DNA of 35,472 nt from Ardenticatenia bacterium (GCA_003130875.1 QEXY01000103.1:1-35472), one strand, 5' to 3'; positions 25,574-34,439 are shown, numbered from the stretch's first letter. Notes: a model not told the origin generated them from the letters alone. Program-made: numbers and translations.

Positions 25574-27051
25574 ATGAAAAAAGGGCCTGCAGGGTGGCTG
25601 GCTAAACTATCTCTCGGACAATGACTTGGAACGAATCCACCTTGCAGCATTAGCACTCTTGGAAGATCCCGGTATCTTCAGCGACTCGGAGGTTATCCTC
25701 GAAATCTTCGAGCGTGGTGATGCATGGGTGGACCGTGAATCGCGTACTATCCGCCTTCCAGCCGAACTGGTGGGAAACGCCCTGAAAACCGCCCCTTCTA
25801 CCTTATGTGCTGCATGGTCGTGAGCCAGCAATGGACCTCTTGCTCGAGCCAGGGCGTGTGTACTATGGCATGGGTGGTACTTCAGAACCTTATTTCTGGG
25901 ATTACGCCGCCGGAAGGCCACGCACACCAACTAGTGCCGACATGGTATCCGCTACACGCGTCGGACAGGCGTTGCCGAGCGTGGATTTCATTATGGCATT
26001 ATGTTCGGCGGGCGACAGGCCGAAGGAGGTGGCCTTCTTTTACGAGTACGAGGCTATATTCCGCAATACGACCAAGCCAGTAGTGGTTAGCTCGTTGGGC
26101 CGACGAGCAGTCGCTAGGTTTTTGGAAATGGCGATCGCGGTTTCAGGCGGAGAAGACAAGCTTCGGCAGCGACCATGGGTGGCGATATATGTGACACCGT
26201 TATCACCGCTCCGAGTCACCAAATTGAACGAGGGGATGATCGAGGCAGCGTACTATGGCTGTCCCATCGTGTATTCGCCTGCGCCGCTGTTGGGCGCCAC
26301 TGGCCCGGTAGACCTGCGGGGCGAACTGATTCAAGCAACAGCCGAAGCCCTGTTTGGTCTAGTGATGTCGCAGATGCTCAAGCCAGGCATCCCTTTCATT
26401 TTCGCTCCGCATACACCAGCAATGGACATGCGCACTATGCAAGTCACCTATGCTAGCGCCGAACAAGCAGTCGGGCGTGCGGCAGTAGCGCAGCTGGGGC
26501 GCCACTACAACCTGCCCACATTCAACACTGGCGCTGGCATCGAGTCGAAACTGCCCGATGCAGCCGCAGCGGCTGAAGCAATAATGGGTATGCTGTTGAA
26601 TGCCCTGTCCGGAATGACCCTTACTCAGTGTATGGGCACACTGGCAAGTGGCATGTATGGTTCACTTGAGATGCTGGTCATCTGCGATGAGATGGTACGT
26701 ATGATAGCACGCGTCACCCAAGGTGTTCCAGAGAATGATGAGACCCAGATGATTGAAATGATTCGCCAAGTGGGACACCGGGGCAGTTTCCTCGAGCACG
26801 AGTATACGGCACGGCATTTCAGGCAGGCGATGTTCTTCCCGGAGCTTTTCGGACGTCAAACTATCACACAATGGATCGAAAAGGGAGCAAAGTCCATCAC
26901 AGACGTAGCTCACGAGCGCGTACAGGAGATTCTGGCCACGACCGGTCCGGCGCCGCTGCCAGATGGAGTGGATCAAGCGCTCGATCGAGTTCTGCGCCAG
27001 GTGATTGATGAGTTTCAGACCACGAAGATCAACGAGACCACGTGCCTATGA
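25574..27051 (+). pseudogene. MttB-family methyltransferase, copy 2, with two apparent +1 frameshifts
   Basis: An ATG at 25574 with GGAGG about 9 bases upstream opens MKKG and then stops at 25622. The frame one base over continues the family N-terminus (GGWLNYLSDNDLERIHLAAL) until it stops at 25821-25823. A third frame, open from about 25807 to 27051, supplies the rest. Removing one A from the A6 run at 25577-25582 and the A at 25805 restores one 491-residue protein, with LVGNALKTAPST joined to VLHGREPAMDLLLEPG. That matches the same junction in the other copies. The long third part has SFLEHEYTARHFRQ and VGHRGSF in place of the usual VGPxG. It is either a damaged gene, a sequencing error in two A-rich spots, or, less likely, recoding. 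A restart at GTG 25807 would make a 414-residue protein lacking the N-terminus. Confidence 0.8.
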
Positions 27052-28130
27052 TGAACTCACACGAGCGGGTTATTGCGGCGTTGCAACGCCAAGTTCCAGA
27101 TCGCGTGCCGATCCTGGAGTGGTTCGTTCACCCCAAAGTATATCAGACCATCATACCGGGATCGAATTGGGCCGATTTCGTGGACCAAATCGGGTTAGAC
27201 GCAATCGTGGCCCACTTCATGTTTGAGGGTACCTTCAAAGAAGAACGTATAGATGACAAGACACTTGTTAATGAATGGGGCGTTGTATTTGGTGTAACCG
27301 CTGAGCACAAGGCTCCCATCGAGGGGCCAATCAAGACCTTGGCAGATTTGCGCCGCTATACACCCCCAGATCCACAGGCACCGCATCGGTTGGGTAACCT
27401 GCCGGACTATGTGAAGCGATTCAAGGGTAAGAAGGCTATCGTGTGGTGTCAACGTGCCGAGTTCATGTGGGCAGCTGAGTTGTGCCGATTAGATGACTTC
27501 CTTGCCTTCATGATCGAACAACCCCGTTTAGTGCACGAAGTGCTGGATATGGTGAACGAATTTGCCATTGCTCTGGCAAGACGGGCAGTGCGTGCCGGAG
27601 CTGAAGTGATCATGTTGGGCGATGACATCGCCTATCGTACCGCGCCGATGATCTCGCCCCAAATGTATAATGAGTTTATTCGGCCACGCCTAGCACGCAT
27701 TGTCCAGGCGATCCACGACGAGGGTGCCTTTGTTGTGAAACACAGCGATGGGAACCTGTGGCCAATTCTCGATATGATAATCAGCACCGGAATTGATGCC
27801 ATTAACCCGCTTGAGCCAGTAGCTGAGATGGATATCGGCGAAGTCAAGCGCAGATATGGCGATCGTGTGTGTCTGATCGGCAACATTGATTGCGGTGATT
27901 TGTTAAGCTATGGCACACCTGATCAGGTACGACGCATGGTGCGCGAAACGATCCGGACGGCTGGGGTCGGAGGTGGCTACATCGTTTCATCAAGCAACAC
28001 AATCCACTCCGCAGTTAAACCGGAGAACTACTGTGCAATGATCGAGGAGACACATCGTGTTGGGACGTACTGTCCTGACCACCAAGGTCAGCTCCTGTTG
28101 TGGTGTGACCACCAAAGAGAAGAGTTATGA
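27048..28130 (+). CDS. Uroporphyrinogen-decarboxylase-family (MtaA-like) protein, copy 1
   Basis: This 360-residue protein has the URO-D-fold layout of the MtaA/CmuA-like methyltransferases rather than of haem synthesis: N-terminal HERVIAALQRQVPDRVPI, GDDIAYRTAPMISPQMYNEF in the middle, then KHSDGNLWPILDMII and the C-terminal TAGVGGGYIVSSSNTIHSA. In MtaA-type enzymes the zinc site uses H-x-C and a later Cys. Here the first is His232-Ser-Asp-Gly-Asn and the later Cys position is Ser/Asn, so the site differs. The start at 27048 forms an ATGA overlap with the upstream MttB frame. In methylotrophic systems such proteins remethylate a thiol or pterin from a corrinoid; the acceptor here is unknown. 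Confidence 0.85.
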   Translation: MMNSHERVIAALQRQVPDRVPILEWFVHPKVYQTIIPGSNWADFVDQIGLDAIVAHFMFEGTFKEERIDDKTLVNEWGVVFGVTAEHKAPIEGPIKTLADLRRYTPPDPQAPHRLGNLPDYVKRFKGKKAIVWCQRAEFMWAAELCRLDDFLAFMIEQPRLVHEVLDMVNEFAIALARRAVRAGAEVIMLGDDIAYRTAPMISPQMYNEFIRPRLARIVQAIHDEGAFVVKHSDGNLWPILDMIISTGIDAINPLEPVAEMDIGEVKRRYGDRVCLIGNIDCGDLLSYGTPDQVRRMVRETIRTAGVGGGYIVSSSNTIHSAVKPENYCAMIEETHRVGTYCPDHQGQLLLWCDHQREEL

Positions 28131-29584
28131 CTTTGCAAACAGGTCCAGGTGATCCGCTTCGGCTGCAATTGCTCTCCCAAGTACAAGCCCAGGCCATTCA
28201 TGAAGCCAGCCTGCGGGTTTTGCAGGACGTCGGCTACCACGTGCCAGTCGATGAAGCGCGGGAATTGCTCGCCTCAGCAGGTGCCAGGATTGACGGCCAG
28301 CGCGCGTACATTCCCGCAGATCTGGTTGAACGGACACTACAGACGCTTAAGCCCGTGACACTTTACAATCGGCTAGGCGCACCAGTCCTGTCGCTAGCGG
28401 AAGGCAAGGTGACCTTCGGAGCTCTGGCTGATACTGTGTTCGTGCGCGATCCTTACACGTGTTCCAATCGCCCTTATCGCAAGGCCGATCAGGTATGGTT
28501 CACTACTTTGCTCGACGCATTGCCCAACATTGACTACATTCAGTGTGTGGGACAAGCAGCGGACGTACCAAATGCCCTGCAGACTCAGGTGGCGGTACTG
28601 CAAACCGTGTGTCATACCAGTAAGCCGATCTGGGTGCTTCCGTATGACCGACAGGGCCTGTTGGACACACTGGACTGCGTTGAGATTGTGGCTGGCGGAC
28701 GTGGCCCGTTGCGCGAAAGGCCTTTTATGATATGCGTTAGCGTACCAGCAGCGCCGCTATACGGCACCCGCGAAAACATCGAGGTGCTCCTCACCTGTGC
28801 TGAAACCGAAACACCTTTGATAACCTATTCCTGTCCCGCTTTAGGCGGCAACAGTCCTTGCAGCGTAGCAGGTGCGCTCGTGTTGAGCAATGCCGATTGG
28901 CTGGCAAATGTGGTGATGCATCAGCTAAAGCATCCTGGTGCACCAATGTGCACCGCTGGGTTCACCGTGCAGGTGATGGACATGCGTTCCACACTCTGGT
29001 CCTATTGCGCTCCTGAGGTGTTCCTGGCCTATGCCGCTGTGACTGATCTGGCACACTGGTACAGGATGCCCGCCTGGGGCCTGGAATTATGCAGCGACAG
29101 CCCGCAGCCAGACGCACAGGCAGGTGCGGAGATGTTCGCCGAATGCATGTTTGCTTTCTTGAGCGGTGTTGAAATGGTGCACAATGCCGGCATCATCGGC
29201 GCTGGCAAGCTGGGTGCTGCCGAGGGCGTTGTGCTGGCCGATGAGATCATTGAATACACCAAAGCAATGTTCCAACTCCCTGCGTTTGATCATATGCAGT
29301 TGACCGAGATGGTTAAAATGATCGCCGAAGTCGGTCCAATGGGTAACTACCTCGAACATCCTCATACACTGGGTCATTGTCGCAACATGTGGTATCCCCA
29401 GGTATTCGATCGCTCTATGTTCGATCCAGTGCGCAAAGAACAAGGCGTCGACCTTATGCAACGGCTGAACGCACGTGCGCGTCAGCTGATCGAAACCCAT
29501 ACACCTCTTCCCTTACCTGATGAAACGCTGGTGGAACTAGAGCGTCTGAAAGCAAGCTGGTATCGACGCATGTCTAATCATTGA
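28127..29584 (+). CDS. MttB-family methyltransferase-like protein, copy 3
   Basis: This 485-residue member has the family N-terminus (QAIHEASLRVLQDVGYHV, ARELLASAGARID), the central KPIWVLPYDRQGLLDTLDCV, and the C-terminal VGPMGNYLEHPHTLGHCRNM. There is no internal TAG. Its start overlaps the URO-D stop (ATGA), so the two are coupled in translation. Its central TIM-barrel-like part diverges from copy 1: the segment corresponding to SDSKVLDQQCG reads SDSPQPDAQAGAE, and many Cys residues occur. That may indicate a different substrate or loss of one canonical function. The other copies and the corrinoid partner needed for activity are discussed elsewhere. Confidence 0.85.
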   Translation: MTLQTGPGDPLRLQLLSQVQAQAIHEASLRVLQDVGYHVPVDEARELLASAGARIDGQRAYIPADLVERTLQTLKPVTLYNRLGAPVLSLAEGKVTFGALADTVFVRDPYTCSNRPYRKADQVWFTTLLDALPNIDYIQCVGQAADVPNALQTQVAVLQTVCHTSKPIWVLPYDRQGLLDTLDCVEIVAGGRGPLRERPFMICVSVPAAPLYGTRENIEVLLTCAETETPLITYSCPALGGNSPCSVAGALVLSNADWLANVVMHQLKHPGAPMCTAGFTVQVMDMRSTLWSYCAPEVFLAYAAVTDLAHWYRMPAWGLELCSDSPQPDAQAGAEMFAECMFAFLSGVEMVHNAGIIGAGKLGAAEGVVLADEIIEYTKAMFQLPAFDHMQLTEMVKMIAEVGPMGNYLEHPHTLGHCRNMWYPQVFDRSMFDPVRKEQGVDLMQRLNARARQLIETHTPLPLPDETLVELERLKASWYRRMSNH

Positions 29585-29650
29585 CATGGTCATATCGATA
29601 TTATTCATTTCTTGACTAATCACAGAGAGTGAAGGGAGGGTTGCATCATT

Positions 29651-31093
29651 ATGGCGCGTGTCCATCTGCAGTTCCTTTCCGATGTAGAGAAAGCGCATAT
29701 CCAAAATGCCGCGTTAGAGTTGCTCGAAAAAGTTGGCTTGCGCATTGTGGATGCCGAGGCTCGTGCCATCATGGCCGACGCAGGCGCTCAGGTGGATTCC
29801 AGCACGCAGCGCGTACGTTTCCCCAGCCATCTGGTGGAAAGTGCGCGCCAGAAGGTGCCATCCGAGTTCACTCTGTACGGACGCGATCCTCAGGACCAGA
29901 AGCGGGTTATACATTTGAAGCCGGGCAACGTTTACTACAGCACCAACGGTTACGCAGTGCACTGGTACGACCCAGAGAGTGAGGTGCGACATCCCATCAC
30001 CCAGGAGGATCTCGCATGGATTACTTGTCTAGCCGACGCACAGGAACAGCTGGATATCATGGCGACCATTGGCACACCGGTCGACGCACCAGCAGAGACC
30101 AATGATCGCTATCAGCAGATTATTTCTCTGCTCAACTCGACGCGACCGATCCTGAACACAGCATATGGCAAGCAGGGAGTGCGCGACAACTTGGAAATTG
30201 CCACGATTGTCCGTGGTAGCCGTGAAGCGTTGCGGCAATACCCCCTATGGGTGGTCGACCTGACCACGCTCAGTCCGATGGAGCTGGATGAACGGCAGGC
30301 CAGCACGATGGTAGAGGCAGCGCGACAGGGAGTGCCGATTGGGATCAGCCCAGGTCCCATCGCCGGCGCGACTGGACCGGTGACGCTGGCCGGTAACACT
30401 GCCATGGCGACCGCCGAGCTGCTGGGCGCGATCACGCTGGTGCAGACAATACGACCTGGCACGCCTGTGCTGTACACCAGCTACACACGGAGCCTGGATA
30501 TGAGCAGCGGGCAATTGGCGATGGGCGGCCCGGAGTTTGCCTTGCAGCGCATCGCCACGGCTGAAATGGCGCGTTATTTTAACATCCCCTCACGCGGAGG
30601 CGGCCTCATCACAGATGCCAAGGCAGTGGACACCCAGTTGGGCGTTGAAAAGCTGCTAGGCTGCTTGCTCCCGTCCCTGGCAGGCCTGACCGTGGTGGCT
30701 GGGTTCGGTATGGTGGATTCGCTTAACACGGTGCGACCCGAAGTATTCCTGATCGACAACGAAATCGTGAGCGCTGTGCGTCATACGCTTAAGTCATTTG
30801 AGGTGAACGAAGACACAATGCCCTACGATGTCATTGCCGAGGTCGGGCCGGGTGGCAATTTCCTCACCGCCCAGCACACGTTGGACCACTTCAAGCGCGA
30901 GCTGTGGTTCACTCGACTCTGGGAACGCAGAGCTTGGGAGGTTTGGGAGCGAGAGGGGCGGTTGGATGTAGCGCAACGTGCCTGGAAGATGATCCGCTCG
31001 CGCACATATACAGTGCCTCCGCTGGAAGAACAAATGGTGCGCGCGATGTGGGAAGTGGTGCATGCCGCTGATAGACAGGTCGGAGCGTCATAG
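29651..31093 (+). CDS. MttB-family methyltransferase-like protein, copy 4
   Basis: This 480-residue protein has ALELLEKVGLRIVDAEARAI at the N-terminus, PSEFTLYGRDPQ, a GATGPVTLAGNTAMATAELL central stretch, GGGLITDAKAVDTQLGVEKL, and the C-terminal VGPGGNFLTAQHTLDHFKRE. No TAG is in frame. The ATG at 29651 follows GGGAGG about 10 bases upstream, in a 66-base gap that also holds the palindrome ATATCGATAT (29592-29601). Copies 2 and 4 share the PST-FVLHGRE / PSEFTLYGRD junction and the GATGPV stretch, so they look like closer relatives than copy 3. It ends 104 bases before the DUF89 gene. Confidence 0.86.
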   Translation: MARVHLQFLSDVEKAHIQNAALELLEKVGLRIVDAEARAIMADAGAQVDSSTQRVRFPSHLVESARQKVPSEFTLYGRDPQDQKRVIHLKPGNVYYSTNGYAVHWYDPESEVRHPITQEDLAWITCLADAQEQLDIMATIGTPVDAPAETNDRYQQIISLLNSTRPILNTAYGKQGVRDNLEIATIVRGSREALRQYPLWVVDLTTLSPMELDERQASTMVEAARQGVPIGISPGPIAGATGPVTLAGNTAMATAELLGAITLVQTIRPGTPVLYTSYTRSLDMSSGQLAMGGPEFALQRIATAEMARYFNIPSRGGGLITDAKAVDTQLGVEKLLGCLLPSLAGLTVVAGFGMVDSLNTVRPEVFLIDNEIVSAVRHTLKSFEVNEDTMPYDVIAEVGPGGNFLTAQHTLDHFKRELWFTRLWERRAWEVWEREGRLDVAQRAWKMIRSRTYTVPPLEEQMVRAMWEVVHAADRQVGAS

Positions 31094-31139
31094 TGCTCCG
31101 CATGGTCACCATTCCCTTAGTGCAAGAAATTCCAGGATT

Positions 31140-31167
31140 TTGACAAACATAGACAGTCTGGTACTAT
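31140..31167 (+). promoter_or_regulatory. Promoter for the DUF89-URO-D pair
   Basis: TTGACA (31140-31145), a 16-base spacer ending TGG (extended -10), and TACTAT (31162-31167), 31 bases before the GTG start at 31198. It is preceded by a short stem CGGAGC/GCTCCG (31081-31100) over the stop of copy 4, suggesting an internal transcript boundary. Confidence 0.65.
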
Positions 31168-31197
31168 CTCTGCGCGAACCATACAGGGAGTTGAATC

Positions 31198-32097
31198 GTG
31201 AGAACGTACCTGGACTGTTTCCCATGTTTCCTACGACAGGTTCTTGATTCGGCACGCGTTGCTGGACTGAATGAGACACAACAGCACGAGCTGTTACAGC
31301 GTGTCTTGGTAGAAGCACAACACTACGACACCCGCTACACACCTTCCGAGATGTCCTCGCGCATCCAGGAAATGGTGCGCCGGGCAGCGCGCAATGGAGA
31401 CCCGTACCGGCGCGCTAAGGATGAAAGCACACAAAGGGCGCTGGCCCTGTTGCCGCGCCTGAGAGAATTGCTACGGCAAGCTCCGGACCCGCTGGAGATG
31501 GCTGTCCGGCTCAGCATTGCCGGAAATATCATCGACCACGGTGTGGTGAAGAAGTTTGACCTGGAAAGCACGGTGGAGCGGGTGCTCGTCGAGCCATTTG
31601 CCATTGATCACTTGCCAGCACTGCGCAGCGCGTTAGTGCGGTGTCGAAATGTGCTCTATCTGGCGGATAACGCTGGAGAGACAGTGTTTGACCGCCTGTT
31701 GATCGAGCAGATCTCCGCTCCGGTCACCTATGTAGTCAAGGCGGCTCCGACCGTTAACGATGCCACGCGCGAGGACGCCATAGCAGCGGGTATCCACGAA
31801 GTCGCTACTATCGTGGATAACGGGAGTGATTCCCTGGGCACTCTGCTCTATCGTTGTTCTCCAGAATTCATCGAGCAGTTCTGGGCTGCTGACCTGATCA
31901 TTGCCAAGGGTCAGGCGAACTTCGAAAGCATCGATGGCAGCGGTGCGCCGGCATTTTATCTGCTCCAGGCAAAATGTGAAGTGCTGGCAAAGCATCTGGG
32001 CGTCCCTCAGTACGGGATGGTGGTGAAACAAGAGCCAACACAAAGTGAGATGACGGAAAGGGAGCTGCACAATGAACCGGCGAGAACGTGTCCTTAA
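31198..32097 (+). CDS. DUF89 (damage-control phosphatase-like) protein
   Basis: This 299-residue protein belongs to DUF89, a metal-dependent phosphatase family proposed to clear damaged or surplus phosphometabolites. It has the prokaryotic Cys motif (MRTYLDCFPCFLRQ, Cys7 and Cys10), GNIIDHGV, the catalytic Asp-Asn-Ala-Gly-Glu at about 157-161, and KGQANFES. The GTG at 31198 has GGGAG 7 bases upstream. It has its own promoter and overlaps the following URO-D gene by 26 bases, so it is translated with that gene. Its substrate is unknown; the neighbourhood suggests a step tied to the methyl-transfer pathway. Confidence 0.88.
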   Translation: MRTYLDCFPCFLRQVLDSARVAGLNETQQHELLQRVLVEAQHYDTRYTPSEMSSRIQEMVRRAARNGDPYRRAKDESTQRALALLPRLRELLRQAPDPLEMAVRLSIAGNIIDHGVVKKFDLESTVERVLVEPFAIDHLPALRSALVRCRNVLYLADNAGETVFDRLLIEQISAPVTYVVKAAPTVNDATREDAIAAGIHEVATIVDNGSDSLGTLLYRCSPEFIEQFWAADLIIAKGQANFESIDGSGAPAFYLLQAKCEVLAKHLGVPQYGMVVKQEPTQSEMTERELHNEPARTCP

Positions 32098-33193
32098 GGC
32101 AATTCGCCACGAAGAACCTGATTATGTGCCTTATAATTTTCACGCCACGGCGAGCGTCTATGAAAAGGTACGGCGCCATTATGACCTGCCCGATAACGAG
32201 GCACTGATCGAATTCATCGGCAACCACATTGTCAAAGTCGGCAGCGACTTCAACGTCAACCCTTGGGCAGAGAACGTAAAGGTGGAGCTGGTGCCCAGCG
32301 GTGGCCCAGTGATGTCATCCCTGGATGCGCAGGGCGGCTTGCATACCGATGAGTTCGGCTGTGTTTGGGATCGACGTGGAGGTATGCCACACCCCGTCGC
32401 GCATCCACTAGCAGAAGATCATCGGCTGCTTGAAACCTATCGCATGCCTGACCCCTATCGCAGTGGCCGTTTTGACGCAGCGCGCAAACTGGCCGACCGC
32501 CATCGGGGCAAGCGTTTCATCTTTGGTAAGCTGGGCATGGCTCTGTTCGAGCGTGCCTGGGCGATTCGAGGGATGCAAGAGCTGCTGGTCGACATGGCCG
32601 TGCGGCCCGAATGGGTGGAGGAGCTGCTGGACCGGATCCTCTACGAATGGAATTTGCCCATCATCGATCAGCAGATCGCATTGGGCATTGACGGTTTCTA
32701 CTTCGCCGATGATTGGGGCTCGAAAACCAGTCTGCTCTTCAGTCCTGCTATGTGGCGCCGTTTCATCAAGCCGCGTATGGCAATCTGTTATCAGCGGGTA
32801 AAAGAACACGGCTTGGTGGTCGGGCAACACTCCGACGGCAATATATTGAAAATCCTGCCCGACTTGATCGAGATCGGCCTGGACGTGTTTAACCCGCTAG
32901 AACCACAAGCCTATGACATTTATGCTGTCAAGGAACAATATGGTGACAAGCTCACCTTCTATGGCGGCATCGATGTAGAGCGCACACTGCCACATGGAAC
33001 TCCCCAAGAGGTACGAGCGGAAATCTTCGAGCGCGCCGAACGTCTGGGACGCGGTGGTGGCTACATCTTGCAAAGCTCACACACCATCTTAGATGACGTG
33101 CCGATGCAGAACATCGTGGCATACATCGAAGCGTGCCACGAGCTGGCCGGCATTGACACCCAGCAAGCGCTCAGCGAAGCGCGCGGCCTTTAG
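32072..33193 (+). CDS. Uroporphyrinogen-decarboxylase-family (MtaA-like) protein, copy 2
   Basis: This 373-residue protein is a paralogue of the 27048 gene. It starts NRRERVLKAIRHEEPDYVPY and carries FADDWGSKTSLLFSPAMWRRF, GQHSDGNILKILPDLI (His253-Ser-Asp) and GRGGGYILQSSHTI. Like copy 1, it has Asp where MtaA-type zinc enzymes have Cys after the conserved His. The ATG at 32072 lies inside the DUF89 gene, with AAAGGGAG upstream, giving a 26-base overlap. It ends the rightward island and is followed by a bidirectional hairpin. The function within the URO-D superfamily is not known. Confidence 0.86.
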   Translation: MNRRERVLKAIRHEEPDYVPYNFHATASVYEKVRRHYDLPDNEALIEFIGNHIVKVGSDFNVNPWAENVKVELVPSGGPVMSSLDAQGGLHTDEFGCVWDRRGGMPHPVAHPLAEDHRLLETYRMPDPYRSGRFDAARKLADRHRGKRFIFGKLGMALFERAWAIRGMQELLVDMAVRPEWVEELLDRILYEWNLPIIDQQIALGIDGFYFADDWGSKTSLLFSPAMWRRFIKPRMAICYQRVKEHGLVVGQHSDGNILKILPDLIEIGLDVFNPLEPQAYDIYAVKEQYGDKLTFYGGIDVERTLPHGTPQEVRAEIFERAERLGRGGGYILQSSHTILDDVPMQNIVAYIEACHELAGIDTQQALSEARGL

Positions 33194-33210
33194 CATTCCG
33201 AACACGAATC

Positions 33211-33242
33211 GCTGGCCTGCCCGCGCTTCCGATCAGGCCAGC
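33211..33242. terminator. Bidirectional hairpin between convergent genes
   Basis: Perfect 9-bp arms GCTGGCCTG (33211-33219) and CAGGCCAGC (33234-33242) with a 14-base loop, between the URO-D gene on the left and the YjbQ-family gene on the right, touching the latter's stop codon. No T-tract on either side. Confidence 0.55.
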
Positions 33243-33658
33243 TACTCTCCGATGATCTGTACAATGATCTGGCGCGATCGTGCACGGGTATCGAAGTTGA
33301 TAAACACGATCTGCTGCCAGGTGCCGAGCATCAGGCGGCGCTGGGCAAATGGCACGCTGAGCGAAGGACCCATCAGCGCTGCACGCACATGGGCAGCGCC
33401 GTTGTCATCTCCCCAACGACGGTGATGCTGATAATCGCGCCCGTAGGGTATCAACTCGTCCAAAATCTGCTTCAAGTCCGCTATGGCGCCACTTTCATAT
33501 TCGATCGTGGTCAGACCACCGGTGGAGCCAGGGCAAAAAATGATAGCGACACCCGCTTGTAAGTTGGAGGCTTCAACCGCTTTCTGCACCTGTGTTGTGA
33601 TATCCACCACATCGCATTTCGCCTGAGTGGAGATTTGGAATTGGTGTGTGAAGACCAT
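33242..33658 (-). CDS. YjbQ / UPF0047 family protein
   Basis: The 138-residue protein has the compact YjbQ fold signature: GSTGGLTTIEYESGA near 45-59, then HHRRWGDDNGAAHVRAALMG near 78-97 with conserved His and Asp residues, and LMLGTWQQIVFINFDTRAR at the end. Family members are annotated as secondary thiamine-phosphate synthases from complementation data, but their true role is unclear. The ATG at 33658 follows AAGGAGG 9 bases upstream. It stands alone on the minus strand, convergent with the URO-D gene and divergent from the next SDR gene, and has a promoter. Confidence 0.92.
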   Translation of the reverse strand: MVFTHQFQISTQAKCDVVDITTQVQKAVEASNLQAGVAIIFCPGSTGGLTTIEYESGAIADLKQILDELIPYGRDYQHHRRWGDDNGAAHVRAALMGPSLSVPFAQRRLMLGTWQQIVFINFDTRARSRQIIVQIIGE

Positions 33659-33697
33659 GGGAGATCCCTCCTTAGATGCGAATGTGCACAGAATTCA

Positions 33698-33725
33698 ATT
33701 TTAGCTCTTTTTACCTGCAAGCCAA
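33698..33725 (-). promoter_or_regulatory. Probable promoter of the YjbQ-family gene
   Basis: On the minus strand TTGGCT (33720-33725) and TAAAAT (33698-33703) are separated by 16 bases, about 40 bases before the start at 33658. The -35 region lies beside the ribosome site of the divergent SDR gene. Confidence 0.5.
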
Positions 33726-33737
33726 AAGGAGATCAGG

Positions 33738-34439
33738 ATGACACAACGTATCGCATTGGTGACAGGCGCCAACCGTGGCCTGGGCTTTGAGATTGCCCGC
33801 CAATTGGCACAGCGCGGCGTGCACGTTGTGCTCACCGCACGTTCAGCGGAGAAGGGACAGGCCGCTGCAGAACAACTGCGTGCCTCTGGTTGGGATGTCT
33901 CATTTCAGCGGCTCGATGTGACACAACCTGAAAGTATCCGAGACGCTGTGGATGCAGTCTGCACGCGCTTCGGCCGCCTGGATATTCTGGTCAACAACGC
34001 AGCTGTGCTGATGGGCCACACCACGCCTGGACTGCAGTTTCCGGTTGCGTTGATCCGTGAATTGATGGAAGTGAACACCTATGGACCGTTGTTGATGTGT
34101 CAGGCAGTCATCCCGATGATGCAACAGCAGAACTACGGGCGCGTCGTGAATGTCTCAAGCCGTGCTGGCCAATTGGCTTCGATGAGCGGAGGGTCACTCG
34201 GCTATCGGATGTCGAAGGCAGCCCTCAACGTGATCACCCGCGTGCTGGCAGCCGAAGTGCACGACTATAACATCCTCATCAACAGCATGTCGCCGGGGCA
34301 CATTCGTACCGATATGGGCGGTCCCCAAGCACCACGGTCGCCTGAACAAGGTGCTGACACGGCGGTCTGGTTAGCGTTGTTGCCGGATGGCGGCCCGAGC
34401 GGACAATTCTTCTTCGAACGTGAGCCAATCGCTTGGTGA
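33738..34439 (+). CDS. Short-chain dehydrogenase/reductase (carbonyl-reductase-like)
   Basis: This 233-residue classical SDR has TGANRGLG (residues 9-16), NNAA, NVSS with the catalytic Ser, and an intact YRMSK (Tyr156, Lys160). The sequence RLDILVNNAAVLMG and the SPGHIRTDMGG stretch are like carbonyl reductases and related NADPH enzymes. AAAGGAG lies 6 bases before the ATG at 33738. It is separate from the methyl-transfer island and is followed by a long regulated gap. Unlike the SDR at 13255, all catalytic residues are present. The substrate is unknown. Confidence 0.92.
   Translation: MTQRIALVTGANRGLGFEIARQLAQRGVHVVLTARSAEKGQAAAEQLRASGWDVSFQRLDVTQPESIRDAVDAVCTRFGRLDILVNNAAVLMGHTTPGLQFPVALIRELMEVNTYGPLLMCQAVIPMMQQQNYGRVVNVSSRAGQLASMSGGSLGYRMSKAALNVITRVLAAEVHDYNILINSMSPGHIRTDMGGPQAPRSPEQGADTAVWLALLPDGGPSGQFFFEREPIAW

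Noticed and set aside
25574-27051. Pyrrolysine (in-frame TAG) or selenocysteine (in-frame TGA) readthrough as the cause of the broken MttB gene
   Set aside because: The breaks are changes of frame rather than a stop in an otherwise continuous frame, and no other MttB copy here has an internal TAG.
29581-29604. Promoter before MttB copy 4 (TTGACA then TATTAT)
   Set aside because: The spacing between the hexamers is only 12 bases, too short for a sigma-70 promoter.
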